Part shown: positions 33,710 to 41,044 of the stretch, piece after piece
Layout of the letters: each line of letters opens with the position of its first letter
Numbering within the stretch: the stretch's first letter is position 1
Source: Raineyella sp. LH-20
GTDB lineage: Bacteria > Actinomycetota > Actinomycetes > Propionibacteriales > Propionibacteriaceae
Reading direction: 5' to 3'
DNA length: 64,000 bases
Assembly: GCF_033110965.1 (NCBI RefSeq)
Contig: NZ_CP137003.1
Coordinates: 2,666,001-2,730,000, forward strand
The notes under the pieces: model-generated
Told to the model about the DNA's origin: nothing
The model's database searches: none
Seen by the model: the letters and a program-made list of their open reading frames with translations, nothing else
Program-made: the position numbers and the translations under genes

Positions 33710-34446
33710 TCGTCCTCGCCGGTGGGGCCCTGCTCGGTGGGCTCCTGCGCCGCGGGGACATCGGTCGGCCGCTGCTCATCCAGGGCGTTGGCATGCTCGG
33801 TGATCCGGGCCCGGCGACGCAGCGCCCGCCGGTCCTCGGGGACGCGCTCGCCACCGGGCACCCAGAGGATGTCGCCGGACTCCCCGTTCACGACCCGGGT
33901 GAGGATGAAGAGCAGGTCGGACAGCCGGTTGAGGTAGGTCACCGCCAACAGGTTGATCCCGCCGGCGGTCTCCGACCCGTCCGGAGCCGCCTCGGTGCCG
34001 TACGTCGCGACCGCGGCCCAGGCGCTCCGCTCCGCGCGACGGGCGACCGTACGGGCCTGGTGCAGTTGGGCCGCCGCCGGGGTGCCGCCGGGGAGGATGA
34101 AGGACGCCAAGGAGGGCAGCTGTTCGGTGAACTCGTCGCACCAGGCCTCCAGCTGGTCGATCGAGGCCTGCTCGATCCGCAGCGGCGCGTAGCGGGGGTG
34201 CTCGGTCAGCGGGTTGGACAGATCGGCCCCGACGTCGAACAGCTCGTTCTGCACCCGCCGGAGCACCGTGGCGACCCGGTCGGGCATGCCGCCGGTGGCC
34301 AGCGCCACCCCGATGATGGCGTTCGCCTCGTCGACATCGCCGTACGCCATCACCCGCGGATCGGTCTTGTCGGCCCAGGACATGTCGGACAGCCGGGTCC
34401 GGCCGGCGTCGCCGGTGCGGGTGTAGATGCGATTGAGGTTGACCAT
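33706..34446 (-). CDS. Cob(I)yrinic acid a,c-diamide adenosyltransferase, PduO type
   Basis: Transfers adenosyl from ATP to cob(I)alamin, making the coenzyme B12 used by methylmalonyl-CoA mutase. The 246-residue product has the N-terminal ATP-binding Y-T-R-T-G-D-A-G-R-T motif (8-17), D-E-A-N near residue 39, the F-I-L-P-G-G segment, and the R-x-A-E-R/N-R-L-S-D-L-L-F-x-x-x-R motifs of the PduO family. The last ~50 residues are variable and acidic. TAGGCT ends 6 nt before its ATG on the minus strand, suggesting a leaderless mRNA. Confidence 0.93.
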   Translation of the reverse strand: MVNLNRIYTRTGDAGRTRLSDMSWADKTDPRVMAYGDVDEANAIIGVALATGGMPDRVATVLRRVQNELFDVGADLSNPLTEHPRYAPLRIEQASIDQLEAWCDEFTEQLPSLASFILPGGTPAAAQLHQARTVARRAERSAWAAVATYGTEAAPDGSETAGGINLLAVTYLNRLSDLLFILTRVVNGESGDILWVPGGERVPEDRRALRRRARITEHANALDEQRPTDVPAAQEPTEQGPTGEDD

Positions 34447-34452
34447 GCGGCC

Positions 34453-34458
34453 AGCCTA
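34453..34458 (-). promoter_or_regulatory. Candidate -10 of adenosyltransferase gene (leaderless)
   Basis: TAGGCT on the minus strand with 6 nt to the ATG at 34446. Confidence 0.5.
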
Positions 34459-34472
34459 GGGGATGGGCAGGA

Positions 34473-34478
34473 TAGATT
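34473..34478 (+). promoter_or_regulatory. Candidate -10 of cyclophilin gene
   Basis: TAGATT with predicted start near 34485, giving a leader of about 43 nt before ATG 34528. Confidence 0.35.
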
Positions 34479-34527
34479 CCTGTGGGCCGTACGTGGCGTG
34501 CTGTGAGCTGGGTGAGAGGGTGGACAG

Positions 34528-35262
34528 ATGCGGGCTCGATCGTTCCGGAGGCTCGGAGTCGTGGCGGCGGTGGGCGGACTGGTGATGGCGGCGAGCGGCT
34601 GCGCCCCGTCCGCGCCGGGGGCCTCGGCCCCATCGGCGACCGGCCTGCCGCGTGACGTCGCCTCGGTCGACCCGAGCGGCGCGTCGTCCTCGGACGGGGA
34701 GCGTACGGTCACCTGTGCGTATCGCCGCGACGGCGAGCCGGCCCGTCCGGTGGATCCACCGGAGGCGAGTGCACCGGCGGACGGCACGACGGCCGTCACT
34801 CTGTCGTTCGCCGTCGGCAACGTCACCATCACGATGGACCGCGCCCAGGCGCCCTGCACGGTGAACAGTGTCGAGTCGCTGGCGAGCCAGGGCTTCTACA
34901 CCGGCACCCGGTGCCATCGGCTGGCCGACAACGGCCTGTTCATGCTCCAGTGCGGCGATCCGACCGGCACCGGGGGTGGCGGCCCGGGCTACCGCTTCGC
35001 CGACGAGGTGGATCCGAAGGCCGTCTATCCGGCCGGCACCGTGGCGATGGCCAATGCCGGCCCCGACACCAACGGCTCGCAGTTCTTCCTCGTCTACCAG
35101 GACTCCCCGCTGCCGCCCGCTTACACCGTCTTCGGCCACCTCGACGAGGCCTCGACCGGCGTGGTCACCAAGATCGCTGCTGAGGGCCAGGACGGCTCGT
35201 GGGGGGACGGCACCGGCCGCCCGAACAACCTCGCCGCCATCACGGCCGTACGCCTCGGCTGA
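34528..35262 (+). CDS. Cyclophilin-type peptidyl-prolyl cis-trans isomerase, lipoprotein
   Basis: Exported prolyl isomerase of 244 residues. The N-terminus is a lipoprotein signal peptide: R-A-R-S-F-R-R, a hydrophobic stretch and the lipobox A-S-G-C with Cys25. A Ser/Ala/Pro-rich linker precedes the cyclophilin domain (about 85-244), with F-Y-T-G-T-R-C-H-R, G-D-P-T-G-T-G-G-G-G-P-G-Y, and N-G-S-Q-F-F-L. These are recognisable variants of the active-site motifs F-H-R and N-G-S-Q-F-F. Cys residues at about 72, 110 and 129 could form a disulfide outside the cell. The ATG at 34528 follows a GGGTGGA stretch. Confidence 0.92.
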   Translation: MRARSFRRLGVVAAVGGLVMAASGCAPSAPGASAPSATGLPRDVASVDPSGASSSDGERTVTCAYRRDGEPARPVDPPEASAPADGTTAVTLSFAVGNVTITMDRAQAPCTVNSVESLASQGFYTGTRCHRLADNGLFMLQCGDPTGTGGGGPGYRFADEVDPKAVYPAGTVAMANAGPDTNGSQFFLVYQDSPLPPAYTVFGHLDEASTGVVTKIAAEGQDGSWGDGTGRPNNLAAITAVRLG

Positions 35263-35275
35263 TCGCCGTACGCCG

Positions 35276-35346
35276 GCAGAGCCCCCGCCCGGCAGAGCCC
35301 CCGCCCGGCAGAGCCCCCGCCCGGCAGAGCCCCCGCCCGGCAGAGC
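35276..35346. repeat. 16-bp tandem repeat downstream of the cyclophilin gene
   Basis: Four identical copies of GCAGAGCCCCCGCCCG (35276-35291, 35292-35307, 35308-35323, 35324-35339) and a partial fifth. It lies between the ends of convergent genes and is a good candidate for a variable-number locus. Confidence 0.95.
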
Positions 35347-35352
35347 GCCGTA

Positions 35353-35387
35353 CGCCCCGATCGATCGGCAGCGATCAGCGCGGGGCG
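35353..35387. terminator. Hairpin overlapping the esterase stop codon
   Basis: CGCCCCG (35353-35359) pairs with CGGGGCG (35381-35387), and GATCG (35363-35367) with CGATC (35372-35376). It lies between convergent genes and includes the esterase stop. Confidence 0.45.
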
Positions 35388-36196
35388 ACCGAGCGGGCCG
35401 GCTGCGCCACGAATCGCTCCACGGCGGCGGTGAAGACCTCGCGCTGCTCGGTGTGCACCCAGTGGCCGGAGTCCTTGATCGTCAGCTGGCGGGTGGCCGG
35501 GAAGTACCGACGCATGATCGGCGCGTACTCGGGCAGCACATAGTCGCTGTTCGCCGCTTTGATCCACAGCGTCGGGCCGTCCCAGGACCCGTCGACCCCC
35601 TCGGGCCAGCCGAGGATCCGGTCCAGTTCGGCGGCCAGCACGGCGATGTTCGGCAGCCAGGACCAGGAGCGGCCGGTGCGGGTCAGATTCTGCAGCACCC
35701 ACTCGCGGATCCCGCGGTCGGGCAGCAGCGGGCGGAGGATCTCGGAGGCGGTCTGCCGGTCGGGCAGCCGGTCCAGGTCGATCGTACGGATCGCCGCGAT
35801 GATGTCCTGGAACTGGCGATGACCGGTGTAGGCCACCGGGGACATGTCGGCGACGACCAGCCGTTCGACCAGCTCGGGGTGGCGCAGCGCCACCAACATG
35901 GAGATCTTGCCGCCCATCGAATGCCCGACCAGGGTGACCGGCTCGCCGCCGACCTCGGTCGAATCGGCCAGCCAGTCGGCGAGGATGTCGGCGGTCTGCA
36001 GGTAGTCGAAGTGCTCGGTCCACAGCGACCGCCCGTGGTTGGGCATGTCCAGCAGAAGGGTCCGTGCACCGTGCAGGCCCATGTGCTTGGCGATCTGGGC
36101 GAAGTTGCGGCCCTGGCCGAGCAGGCCGTGGCAGAACACCACCAGGGGCCCCTCGGCGCCGAAGCCGATGGAGAACAGGGACGGGACGGTGCTCAT
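35375..36196 (-). CDS. Alpha/beta-hydrolase (YbfF/ABHD11-like esterase)
   Basis: A 273-residue soluble hydrolase. The oxyanion-hole segment is H-G-L-L-G-Q-G near residues 24-30, the nucleophile elbow is G-H-S-M-G-G with the catalytic Ser, and the catalytic His lies in D-S-G-H-W-V-H near the C-terminus. D-M-P-N-H-G-R-S at about 51-58 is characteristic of the YbfF/ABHD11 group of short-chain esterases. The natural substrate is unknown. The ATG at 36196 is chosen because it overlaps the upstream gene's stop (ATGA), giving an operon of two. Confidence 0.87.
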   Translation of the reverse strand: MSTVPSLFSIGFGAEGPLVVFCHGLLGQGRNFAQIAKHMGLHGARTLLLDMPNHGRSLWTEHFDYLQTADILADWLADSTEVGGEPVTLVGHSMGGKISMLVALRHPELVERLVVADMSPVAYTGHRQFQDIIAAIRTIDLDRLPDRQTASEILRPLLPDRGIREWVLQNLTRTGRSWSWLPNIAVLAAELDRILGWPEGVDGSWDGPTLWIKAANSDYVLPEYAPIMRRYFPATRQLTIKDSGHWVHTEQREVFTAAVERFVAQPARSVAPR

Positions 36197-36465
36197 GGGC
36201 GGCGGCTCCAACAGGCGGTGTGCCAGTGCCGGCGCTCGGCCACGGCACTGTCGGCCCCGGGCACGGGGTCGTGCGGCCAGACGACGAGGTGGGGCGTGCC
36301 GGGCCGGATCTCATGATCGCAGCCGGGGCACCGATAGCTCTTCACGGCGTTCTGCCCGGCCATCGTCCGGACCACCCACCGGCCGTCGGCCTTGCGGTCC
36401 TCGCGCGCGTGACTGCTGCCCAGCGGGCGCGGCGCTCGCAGGTGTTTGCTCGGCCGCCGCTTCAT
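36193..36465 (-). CDS. Small putative zinc-binding protein (CPGC...HWHxxCW), function unknown
   Basis: A 90-residue protein with a basic, Arg/Lys-rich N-terminal ~40 residues and a compact C-terminal region. That region contains Y-R-C-P-G-C-D-H-E-I-R-P-G-T-P-H-L-V-V-W-P and R-R-H-W-H-T-A-C-W. The two Cys pairs and His residues look like one zinc site. Similar short proteins occur beside nucS or esterases in other actinobacteria, sometimes mislabelled ATP/GTP-binding. A GGAGG ribosome-binding site lies 5 nt before the ATG at 36465. It is divergent from nucS, with only 56 bp between them, so shared control is possible. Confidence 0.75.
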   Translation of the reverse strand: MKRRPSKHLRAPRPLGSSHAREDRKADGRWVVRTMAGQNAVKSYRCPGCDHEIRPGTPHLVVWPHDPVPGADSAVAERRHWHTACWSRRP

Positions 36466-36509
36466 GGTCCTCCCAGCACGCTCGGATGTCGCGGCCCAGC
36501 ATAGTCAGG

Positions 36510-36515
36510 TAGCGT
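36510..36515 (+). promoter_or_regulatory. Candidate -10 of nucS (leaderless)
   Basis: TAGCGT followed by 6 nt and GTG at 36522. Confidence 0.5.
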
Positions 36516-36521
36516 GAAGCG

Positions 36522-37238
36522 GTGCGTTTGGTGATTGCTCGTTGTCAGGTCGACTACTCCGGGGCGCTGACCGCCCATCTGCCGATGGCGAATCGGCTGA
36601 TCATGATCAAGGCGGACGGATCGGTGTCGGTGCACGCCGACGACCGGGCGTACAAGCCGCTGAACTGGATGAGTGCTCCCTGCACGATGACGGTCCGGGA
36701 GGCCGAGGAGGACGAGGCCGCCGTCGTCGAGGACTTCGACGACGAGATCCTTGAGGTGTGGACCGTACGCGGTGCCGGCAAGGAGCCGTCGCGGCTGCAG
36801 ATCGCGATTGCGGAGATCCTCCACGACAGCGAGCACGAACTCGGCGTCGATCCCGGCCTGCAGAAGGACGGCGTCGAAGCCCACCTCCAGGAACTGCTCG
36901 CCGAGAACCCGGAGACCTTCGGGACCGGCTGGTCCCTGGTCCGGCGCGAGTTCCCGACCGCGATCGGACCGGTCGACCTGTTGTGCAAGGACGCCGACGG
37001 GGCGTACGTCGCCGTCGAGGTCAAGCGGCGCGGGGAGATCGACGGAGTGGAGCAGCTCACCCGCTACCTGGAGCTGATGCGCCGCGACCCGCGGCTCGGG
37101 CACGTCGAGGGCGTGTTCGCGGCCCAGCAGATCAAGCCGCAGGCCCGGGTGCTGGCCGAGGACCGTGGCATCAGCTGCGTGACGGTCGACTACGACGCCC
37201 TGCGCGGCATGGATCACGCCGAGGACCGGCTGTTCTGA
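36522..37238 (+). CDS. nucS: Mismatch-specific endonuclease NucS/EndoMS
   Basis: Replaces MutS/MutL in most actinobacteria: cuts both strands at G-T, G-G and T-T mismatches. The 238-residue product has the N-terminal dimerisation/DNA-binding domain (1-~115) and a RecB-like nuclease domain with D152 in G-P-V-D-L-L-C-K-D, and E166 and K168 in V-A-V-E-V-K-R-R. The C-terminus A-E-D-R-L-F resembles the clamp-binding tail of NucS proteins. The GTG at 36522 has TAGCGT 6 nt upstream and no Shine-Dalgarno. The stop codon lies in the first copy of a 16-bp tandem repeat. Confidence 0.95.
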   Translation: MRLVIARCQVDYSGALTAHLPMANRLIMIKADGSVSVHADDRAYKPLNWMSAPCTMTVREAEEDEAAVVEDFDDEILEVWTVRGAGKEPSRLQIAIAEILHDSEHELGVDPGLQKDGVEAHLQELLAENPETFGTGWSLVRREFPTAIGPVDLLCKDADGAYVAVEVKRRGEIDGVEQLTRYLELMRRDPRLGHVEGVFAAQQIKPQARVLAEDRGISCVTVDYDALRGMDHAEDRLF

Positions 37239-37276
37239 CCGCACGGCTGTTCTGACGTACGGCTGTTCTGACGTAC
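37228..37276. repeat. 16-17 bp tandem repeat spanning the nucS stop codon
   Basis: Three copies of GGCTGTTCTGACGTAC (first copy 37228-37244 with one extra base, then 37245-37260 and 37261-37276). The first copy contains the last three sense codons and the TGA of nucS. Confidence 0.9.
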
Positions 37277-37300
37277 CGCTGGCTGACCCTGGGCCGCCGG

Positions 37301-37323
37301 GGCCCGGATCGCCGATCCCGGCC
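37301..37323. terminator. Hairpin between nucS and the coiled-coil gene
   Basis: GGCC-C-GGATC (37301-37310), GCC loop, GATCC-C-GGCC (37314-37323). It has a 9-bp stem with one C-C mismatch, between convergent genes. Confidence 0.5.
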
Positions 37324-37330
37324 GGACGGC

Positions 37331-38977
37331 TCAGCGGGTCGCGGACCCGTCGCCTGCTGCCGGGATCGGGCGGACCGCGGTGGGGGCGTCGTCGGTGACC
37401 GGACGGATCTGCGTGGGAGCGTCCTCGGCGGGGACCTCGTCGGTGGGAGCGTCCTCGGTGGTCGCGTCCTCAGCGGTCGGGGCAGCCGGGTCGGTGGACT
37501 CCGTCGCGGTGGTCGGTTCGATCCGCTGGATCCGCGTGGTCAGTTCGGCAGCCTCGGGCGACTCGCCGGGTCCCACCGGTGCCGGCGCGGCGGCCGCCAG
37601 GCGTTCCGCGGTCTCCCGGTCGAGCACCACGGTCGCCTCCTCGGCCACTTCCGGCTCGTCGGTCTCGGCGGGCAGTTCGATCACCGGATCGCGGCTCAAC
37701 TCGTCGAGGGCGCCGAATTCCATGTCCGGGAAGTCGTCCGCGGTGGTGCCGGCGAGGGTGGACAGGTTCGACAGCTGGGCCAGGATGGCGTGCTTGCGCT
37801 GGGCGAGCATGTCGGTCTCCCGGCGCAGCCGGCTCTGCCGCTCGGCCCACCGGTCGGCGACCGTCAGGCTCGCCATCTCGGCTTCCTTGTGGGCCTGGTT
37901 GACCACCTGCTGCCCCTCCCGGGCGGCCAGCACCTTGACCTGCTCGGCCTCGGCGAGCGCGTCGGTCCGCAGTCGCTGGGCGCGCTCGGTCTCCTCGGCG
38001 ATCGAGCCGATCAACGCCTCGTGGCGGGCCGTCGCATCCGCGAGCATCCGCGCGGTCTGCTCCTGCACCCGCTCCTTCTCCTGGATCAGGGCGGTCAGCG
38101 TCTTCTCCCGCTCGTCGGCGAGCTCGGCGCGGATGGCCCGGACCTCCTCGGTCACTTCGTCGCGCAGCCGAGCGGCCTCCGTACGCGCGGAGTTCTGCAG
38201 CAGCGACGACTCGGCGCGGGCCTCGTCCCGCAGCGCGGCGGCCCGGGCGCTGGCCTCGGCCACGATGGTCCGCTGCTGCTCCTCGGCGCGGGCGATCGTG
38301 CTCCGGGCCTGCTCCTCGGCGGCCTCGACGGTCGCCCGGGCCGACGCAACCGCCGCGTCACGGCTCTCCTGGGCGGCCCGCTCGGCTTCGGCCACGATCG
38401 ACTTCGCCTCGATCTCCGCGCCCGAGCGCACCAGTTCGGCCTGCGCATCGGCCTGACCGGTGACGTCGGCGGAGTGCTGCCGTGCGGTGGCGACCAACGC
38501 GTCGACGTCGGTCCGGGTGGTGGCCAGGATCTGCTGGGTCTCGGCCTCCCAGCGGTCGCGCAGCTGGCGGACCTCGGCCAGCGTGGTGGTCCGCAGGTCC
38601 TCCGCGTCGCGTTCGGCATGGTTGCGGATGTCGGCGGCGTGCTGGCGGCTCTCGGCGAGGATCTGCTCGGCCTGGGAGTTCGCCCGGTCGGTGATCTCGC
38701 GGGCCTGCGCCTCAGCGGTCGACAGCATCTGGGTGGCGTGGGTGCCCAGGTTGGTGAAGTCCATCTGGACCGGCCGGTCCAGCTCGGAGCGCTGCTGGTC
38801 CACCGTACGGCGCAACTCCCGCTGGATGCGCTTGAGATCCGCGATCTGCGCCTCCAGTGAGCGGAGGTACTCGTCCACCGACGTCTTGTTGTATCCGCCC
38901 CAGGCGGCGGTGGGGAAACTTCCCACCGCGCTGGCGGTCTCATCGAAGAGGTCGAGTCCCTCGTTGTCCGCTGGCAC
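37331..38977 (-). CDS. FilP/Scy-like coiled-coil cytoskeletal protein with DivIVA-type N-terminus
   Basis: A 548-residue protein. The N-terminal ~50 residues contain the DivIVA-like segment Y-N-K-T-S-V-D-E-Y-L-R-S-L-E-A-Q-I. An almost uninterrupted coiled coil rich in Ala, Glu, Arg and Gln runs from about 35 to 400. The last ~150 residues are acidic, Thr/Pro/Ala-rich and probably disordered. In Streptomyces the polarity proteins FilP and Scy are encoded next to methylmalonyl-CoA epimerase, and the same neighbour is present here. A role in polar growth or cell shape is therefore likely but unproven. GTG at 38977 with AGGAG about 8 nt upstream. Confidence 0.8.
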   Translation of the reverse strand: MPADNEGLDLFDETASAVGSFPTAAWGGYNKTSVDEYLRSLEAQIADLKRIQRELRRTVDQQRSELDRPVQMDFTNLGTHATQMLSTAEAQAREITDRANSQAEQILAESRQHAADIRNHAERDAEDLRTTTLAEVRQLRDRWEAETQQILATTRTDVDALVATARQHSADVTGQADAQAELVRSGAEIEAKSIVAEAERAAQESRDAAVASARATVEAAEEQARSTIARAEEQQRTIVAEASARAAALRDEARAESSLLQNSARTEAARLRDEVTEEVRAIRAELADEREKTLTALIQEKERVQEQTARMLADATARHEALIGSIAEETERAQRLRTDALAEAEQVKVLAAREGQQVVNQAHKEAEMASLTVADRWAERQSRLRRETDMLAQRKHAILAQLSNLSTLAGTTADDFPDMEFGALDELSRDPVIELPAETDEPEVAEEATVVLDRETAERLAAAAPAPVGPGESPEAAELTTRIQRIEPTTATESTDPAAPTAEDATTEDAPTDEVPAEDAPTQIRPVTDDAPTAVRPIPAAGDGSATR

Positions 38978-39043
38978 TGGTGTCTCCTGTCCGTACGTGG
39001 GCGACTGGTCCCCAGGCTACCCAGCGCCGGGGACAAAACGACG

Positions 39044-39088
39044 AACCACCGCGCGGTGGCCGCAGGAGGCCGGTGCCGGGCGGTGGTT
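39044..39088 (-). other. Alternative inverted repeats between mce and the coiled-coil gene
   Basis: CCACCGCGCGGTGG (39046-39059) is a perfect palindrome. Its left arm can instead pair with GCGGTGGTT at 39080-39088 (AACCACCGC at 39044-39052). Only one structure can form at a time. It lies 70-110 bp upstream of the coiled-coil gene start. Confidence 0.45.
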
Positions 39089-39099
39089 CATCGGGGTGT

Positions 39100-39113
39100 C
39101 GGGCCGAGGCCCG
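39100..39113 (-). terminator. Short hairpin directly after mce
   Basis: CGGGCC-GA-GGCCCG ends 1 bp before the mce stop on its downstream side. A 6-bp GC stem with a very small loop, so weak. Confidence 0.35.
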
Positions 39114-39114
39114 C

Positions 39115-39609
39115 TCAGGCGATGGGCAGGAAGCCTTCGGGCTCCGCCGGGCGCTCGACGAGCTCCAGCAGCACGCCGCCGGTGCTCTTCGGGTGGCAGA
39201 AGTTGATCCGCGAGCCGTACGTGCCGTGCCGCGGTGCGTCGTAGAGCATCTTCACGCCGCGGGCGGTGAGGATCTCGGCGGCCTTCTCGACGTCGGCGAC
39301 GCGGTAGGCGACCTGCTGGATGCCACCACGGCCGGCGTTCTTGGCCAGCCACTTGCCGATGGTGGACTCCTCGGTCAGCGGCGCCAGCAGCTGGATCTCG
39401 GCGTCACGGTCGGTGAAGTCGTGGCCGTTGGTCGCCAGCATGACCTCCTCGACGCCCTGCTCCTCGTTCTTGCCGCGGAAGACCACGTGCCAGCCGAAGA
39501 CCTCGGTGTGCAGCTTGATGGCCGCTTCCATGTCGGGGACCGCGTAGCCGACATGGTCGACGCACAGGAAGATGTCCTTGTTGTCGGATACAACAGATGA
39601 CTCGCTCAT
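39115..39609 (-). CDS. mce: Methylmalonyl-CoA epimerase
   Basis: Interconverts (2S)- and (2R)-methylmalonyl-CoA in propionate metabolism. The 164-residue VOC-fold protein aligns well with the Propionibacterium shermanii enzyme: H19 (C-V-D-H-V-G), Q73 (E-I-Q-L-L-A-P-L) and E149 (L-L-E-L) match metal ligands H12, Q65 and E141. At the position of the third ligand, His91 in the G-x-H-H segment, this protein has G-G-I-Q-Q-V (Q98/Q99). The ATG at 39609 has a GGAG ribosome-binding site. It is divergent from meaB and upstream of the FilP-like gene. Confidence 0.92.
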   Translation of the reverse strand: MSESSVVSDNKDIFLCVDHVGYAVPDMEAAIKLHTEVFGWHVVFRGKNEEQGVEEVMLATNGHDFTDRDAEIQLLAPLTEESTIGKWLAKNAGRGGIQQVAYRVADVEKAAEILTARGVKMLYDAPRHGTYGSRINFCHPKSTGGVLLELVERPAEPEGFLPIA

Positions 39610-39680
39610 GTCTCCAAGCTTTCCACAGCGCGCGTCATGTCCGACCCGGGGGGTCCCGGGGCCGCCGACCGCGGGCGGAC

Positions 39681-39686
39681 TAGGCT
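39681..39686 (+). promoter_or_regulatory. Candidate -10 of meaB
   Basis: TAGGCT with predicted start near 39693 and a leader of about 42 nt. Confidence 0.4.
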
Positions 39687-39734
39687 GGCGACGATCACCC
39701 CACCTTCGTACGCGACACCGGAAGGACGTGCCCC

Positions 39735-40688
39735 GTGGCCCGTACCCAGCCCACCGTGCCCGAGCTCATCGCAGGAGCCCGCCAGCGCAAGCCTCGGGCC
39801 CTGGGACGTCTCATCACGCTGATCGAGAACAACTCCGGGTCGTTGCGTGAGGCGATGGAGCTGATGGCCCCCGACACCGGGCACTGCCACATCGTCGGCA
39901 TCACCGGGTCGCCGGGTGTCGGCAAGTCGACCAGCACCTCGGCGCTGGTGAGCGAGCTGCGCGCCCGCGGCCAGCGGGTCGGCGTGCTCGCGGTCGACCC
40001 CTCCTCGCCGTTCTCCGGCGGGGCAGTGCTGGGCGACCGGATCCGGATGCAGAAGCACTCCCTCGACCCGGAGGTCTACATCCGGTCGATGGCGACCCGT
40101 GGTCACCTGGGCGGGTTGTCCGCGGCGGCGCCCCAGGCGCTGCGGGTCTTCGACACCGCCGGCTTCGACACAGTGATCGTGGAGACGGTCGGGGTGGGGC
40201 AGTCGGAGGTGGAGATCACCCAGACCGCGGACACCGTGCTGGTGCTCAACGCTCCCGGGATGGGCGACGGGATCCAGGCGGCGAAGGCCGGCATCCTCGA
40301 GATCGCCGACATCTTCGTGGTCAACAAGGCCGACCGGGACGGCACCCAGGCACTGATCCGCGAGCTGCGCAACATGGTCGCGCTGGCCAAGCTCGGTCCC
40401 GACGAGTGGAAGCCCCCGATCGTCCGGACGGTGGCCAGCCAGGGGGAGGGGATCGCCGAGTTGGTCGACCAGATCCAGGAGCACAAGGAGCACGCCCAGA
40501 AGACCGAGGCCTGGCAGGCGCGCCGGCTGGATCGGGCGCGCGCCGAGGTCGAGGCGCTGGCGCTGGGCAACGTACGTCACCGGTTCCTTCGTCAGGGACG
40601 GGCGCATTTCGACGCGATCGCGGCCGATGTCCGCGACGGGAAGACCGATCCGTACGCCGCGGCCGACGCGATCCTGGAGGATCTCTGA
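39735..40688 (+). CDS. meaB: Methylmalonyl-CoA mutase-associated GTPase MeaB
   Basis: G3E-family GTPase chaperone that loads and protects adenosylcobalamin in methylmalonyl-CoA mutase. The 317-residue product has Walker A G-S-P-G-V-G-K-S-T at 58-66, the metal-binding A-V-D-P-S-S region, the E-T-V-G-V-G-Q-S-E switch segment, and N-K-A-D for guanine recognition. The GTG at 39735 matches the family N-terminus. The mutase genes themselves are not in the window. A two-part hairpin follows. Confidence 0.95.
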   Translation: MARTQPTVPELIAGARQRKPRALGRLITLIENNSGSLREAMELMAPDTGHCHIVGITGSPGVGKSTSTSALVSELRARGQRVGVLAVDPSSPFSGGAVLGDRIRMQKHSLDPEVYIRSMATRGHLGGLSAAAPQALRVFDTAGFDTVIVETVGVGQSEVEITQTADTVLVLNAPGMGDGIQAAKAGILEIADIFVVNKADRDGTQALIRELRNMVALAKLGPDEWKPPIVRTVASQGEGIAELVDQIQEHKEHAQKTEAWQARRLDRARAEVEALALGNVRHRFLRQGRAHFDAIAADVRDGKTDPYAAADAILEDL

Positions 40689-40728
40689 TCCACCGACGAC
40701 GTCCGGCGTGAGGGCTCCGGACATGCCA

Positions 40729-40761
40729 CACCGAGTCGGCTGTCGAACAGCGTCCTCGGTG
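40729..40761. terminator. Bidirectional hairpin after meaB
   Basis: CACCGAG/CTCGGTG (40729-40735 with 40755-40761) encloses GCTGT/ACAGC (40739-40743 with 40747-40751) across a 3x3 internal loop, with a CGA tetraloop-like turn. It separates convergent genes. Confidence 0.6.
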
Positions 40762-40783
40762 CGGGTTCAGGGGTGGATGAGGG

Positions 40784-41044
40784 TCAGCGGAACAGGTAGC
40801 GAGCGACCTGGTCGAGGGTCATGCCACCTTCGGAGGCGGTGAGCAGGCGGTTGGTCCGTACGACGTAGAGGAAGTACGGGGCGGCGAGGGTGGAGACGCA
40901 GGTCTTCGTGAGCCGAAGGCCTTGCTGGGTGGCCTCGAAGGAGAGTCGCTGCTCCACGAGGCGGTCCCAGGCGCTGGGTGGGGGCGCTGGGCGGCGCGAG
41001 CGGACGTGTGGCCGGATCGGTGCTGTCAGAGTCATGGTGGTCAC
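40784..41044 (-). CDS. Small protein of unknown function
   Basis: An 86-residue protein I do not recognise. It has an Arg/Pro-rich N-terminus, then S-A-W-D-R-L-V-E-Q-R-L-S-F-E-A-T, a cluster L-T-K-T-C-V-S-T-L-A-A-P-Y-F-L-Y-V-V-R-T-N, and a C-terminal helix ending in V-A-R-Y-L-F-R. It is basic with no clear membrane helix. Codon choice and third-position GC fit a real gene. The start is either GTG 41044 or ATG 41035; the latter has GGGGGTGA at ribosome-binding distance. The upstream region is slightly AT-rich with -10-like boxes. It could be lineage-specific. Confidence 0.5.
   Translation of the reverse strand: MTTMTLTAPIRPHVRSRRPAPPPSAWDRLVEQRLSFEATQQGLRLTKTCVSTLAAPYFLYVVRTNRLLTASEGGMTLDQVARYLFR

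Noticed and set aside
34482-34520. CRP-like TGTGA-N6-TGAGA before the cyclophilin gene
   Set aside because: The right half matches poorly and the dyad is not symmetrical.
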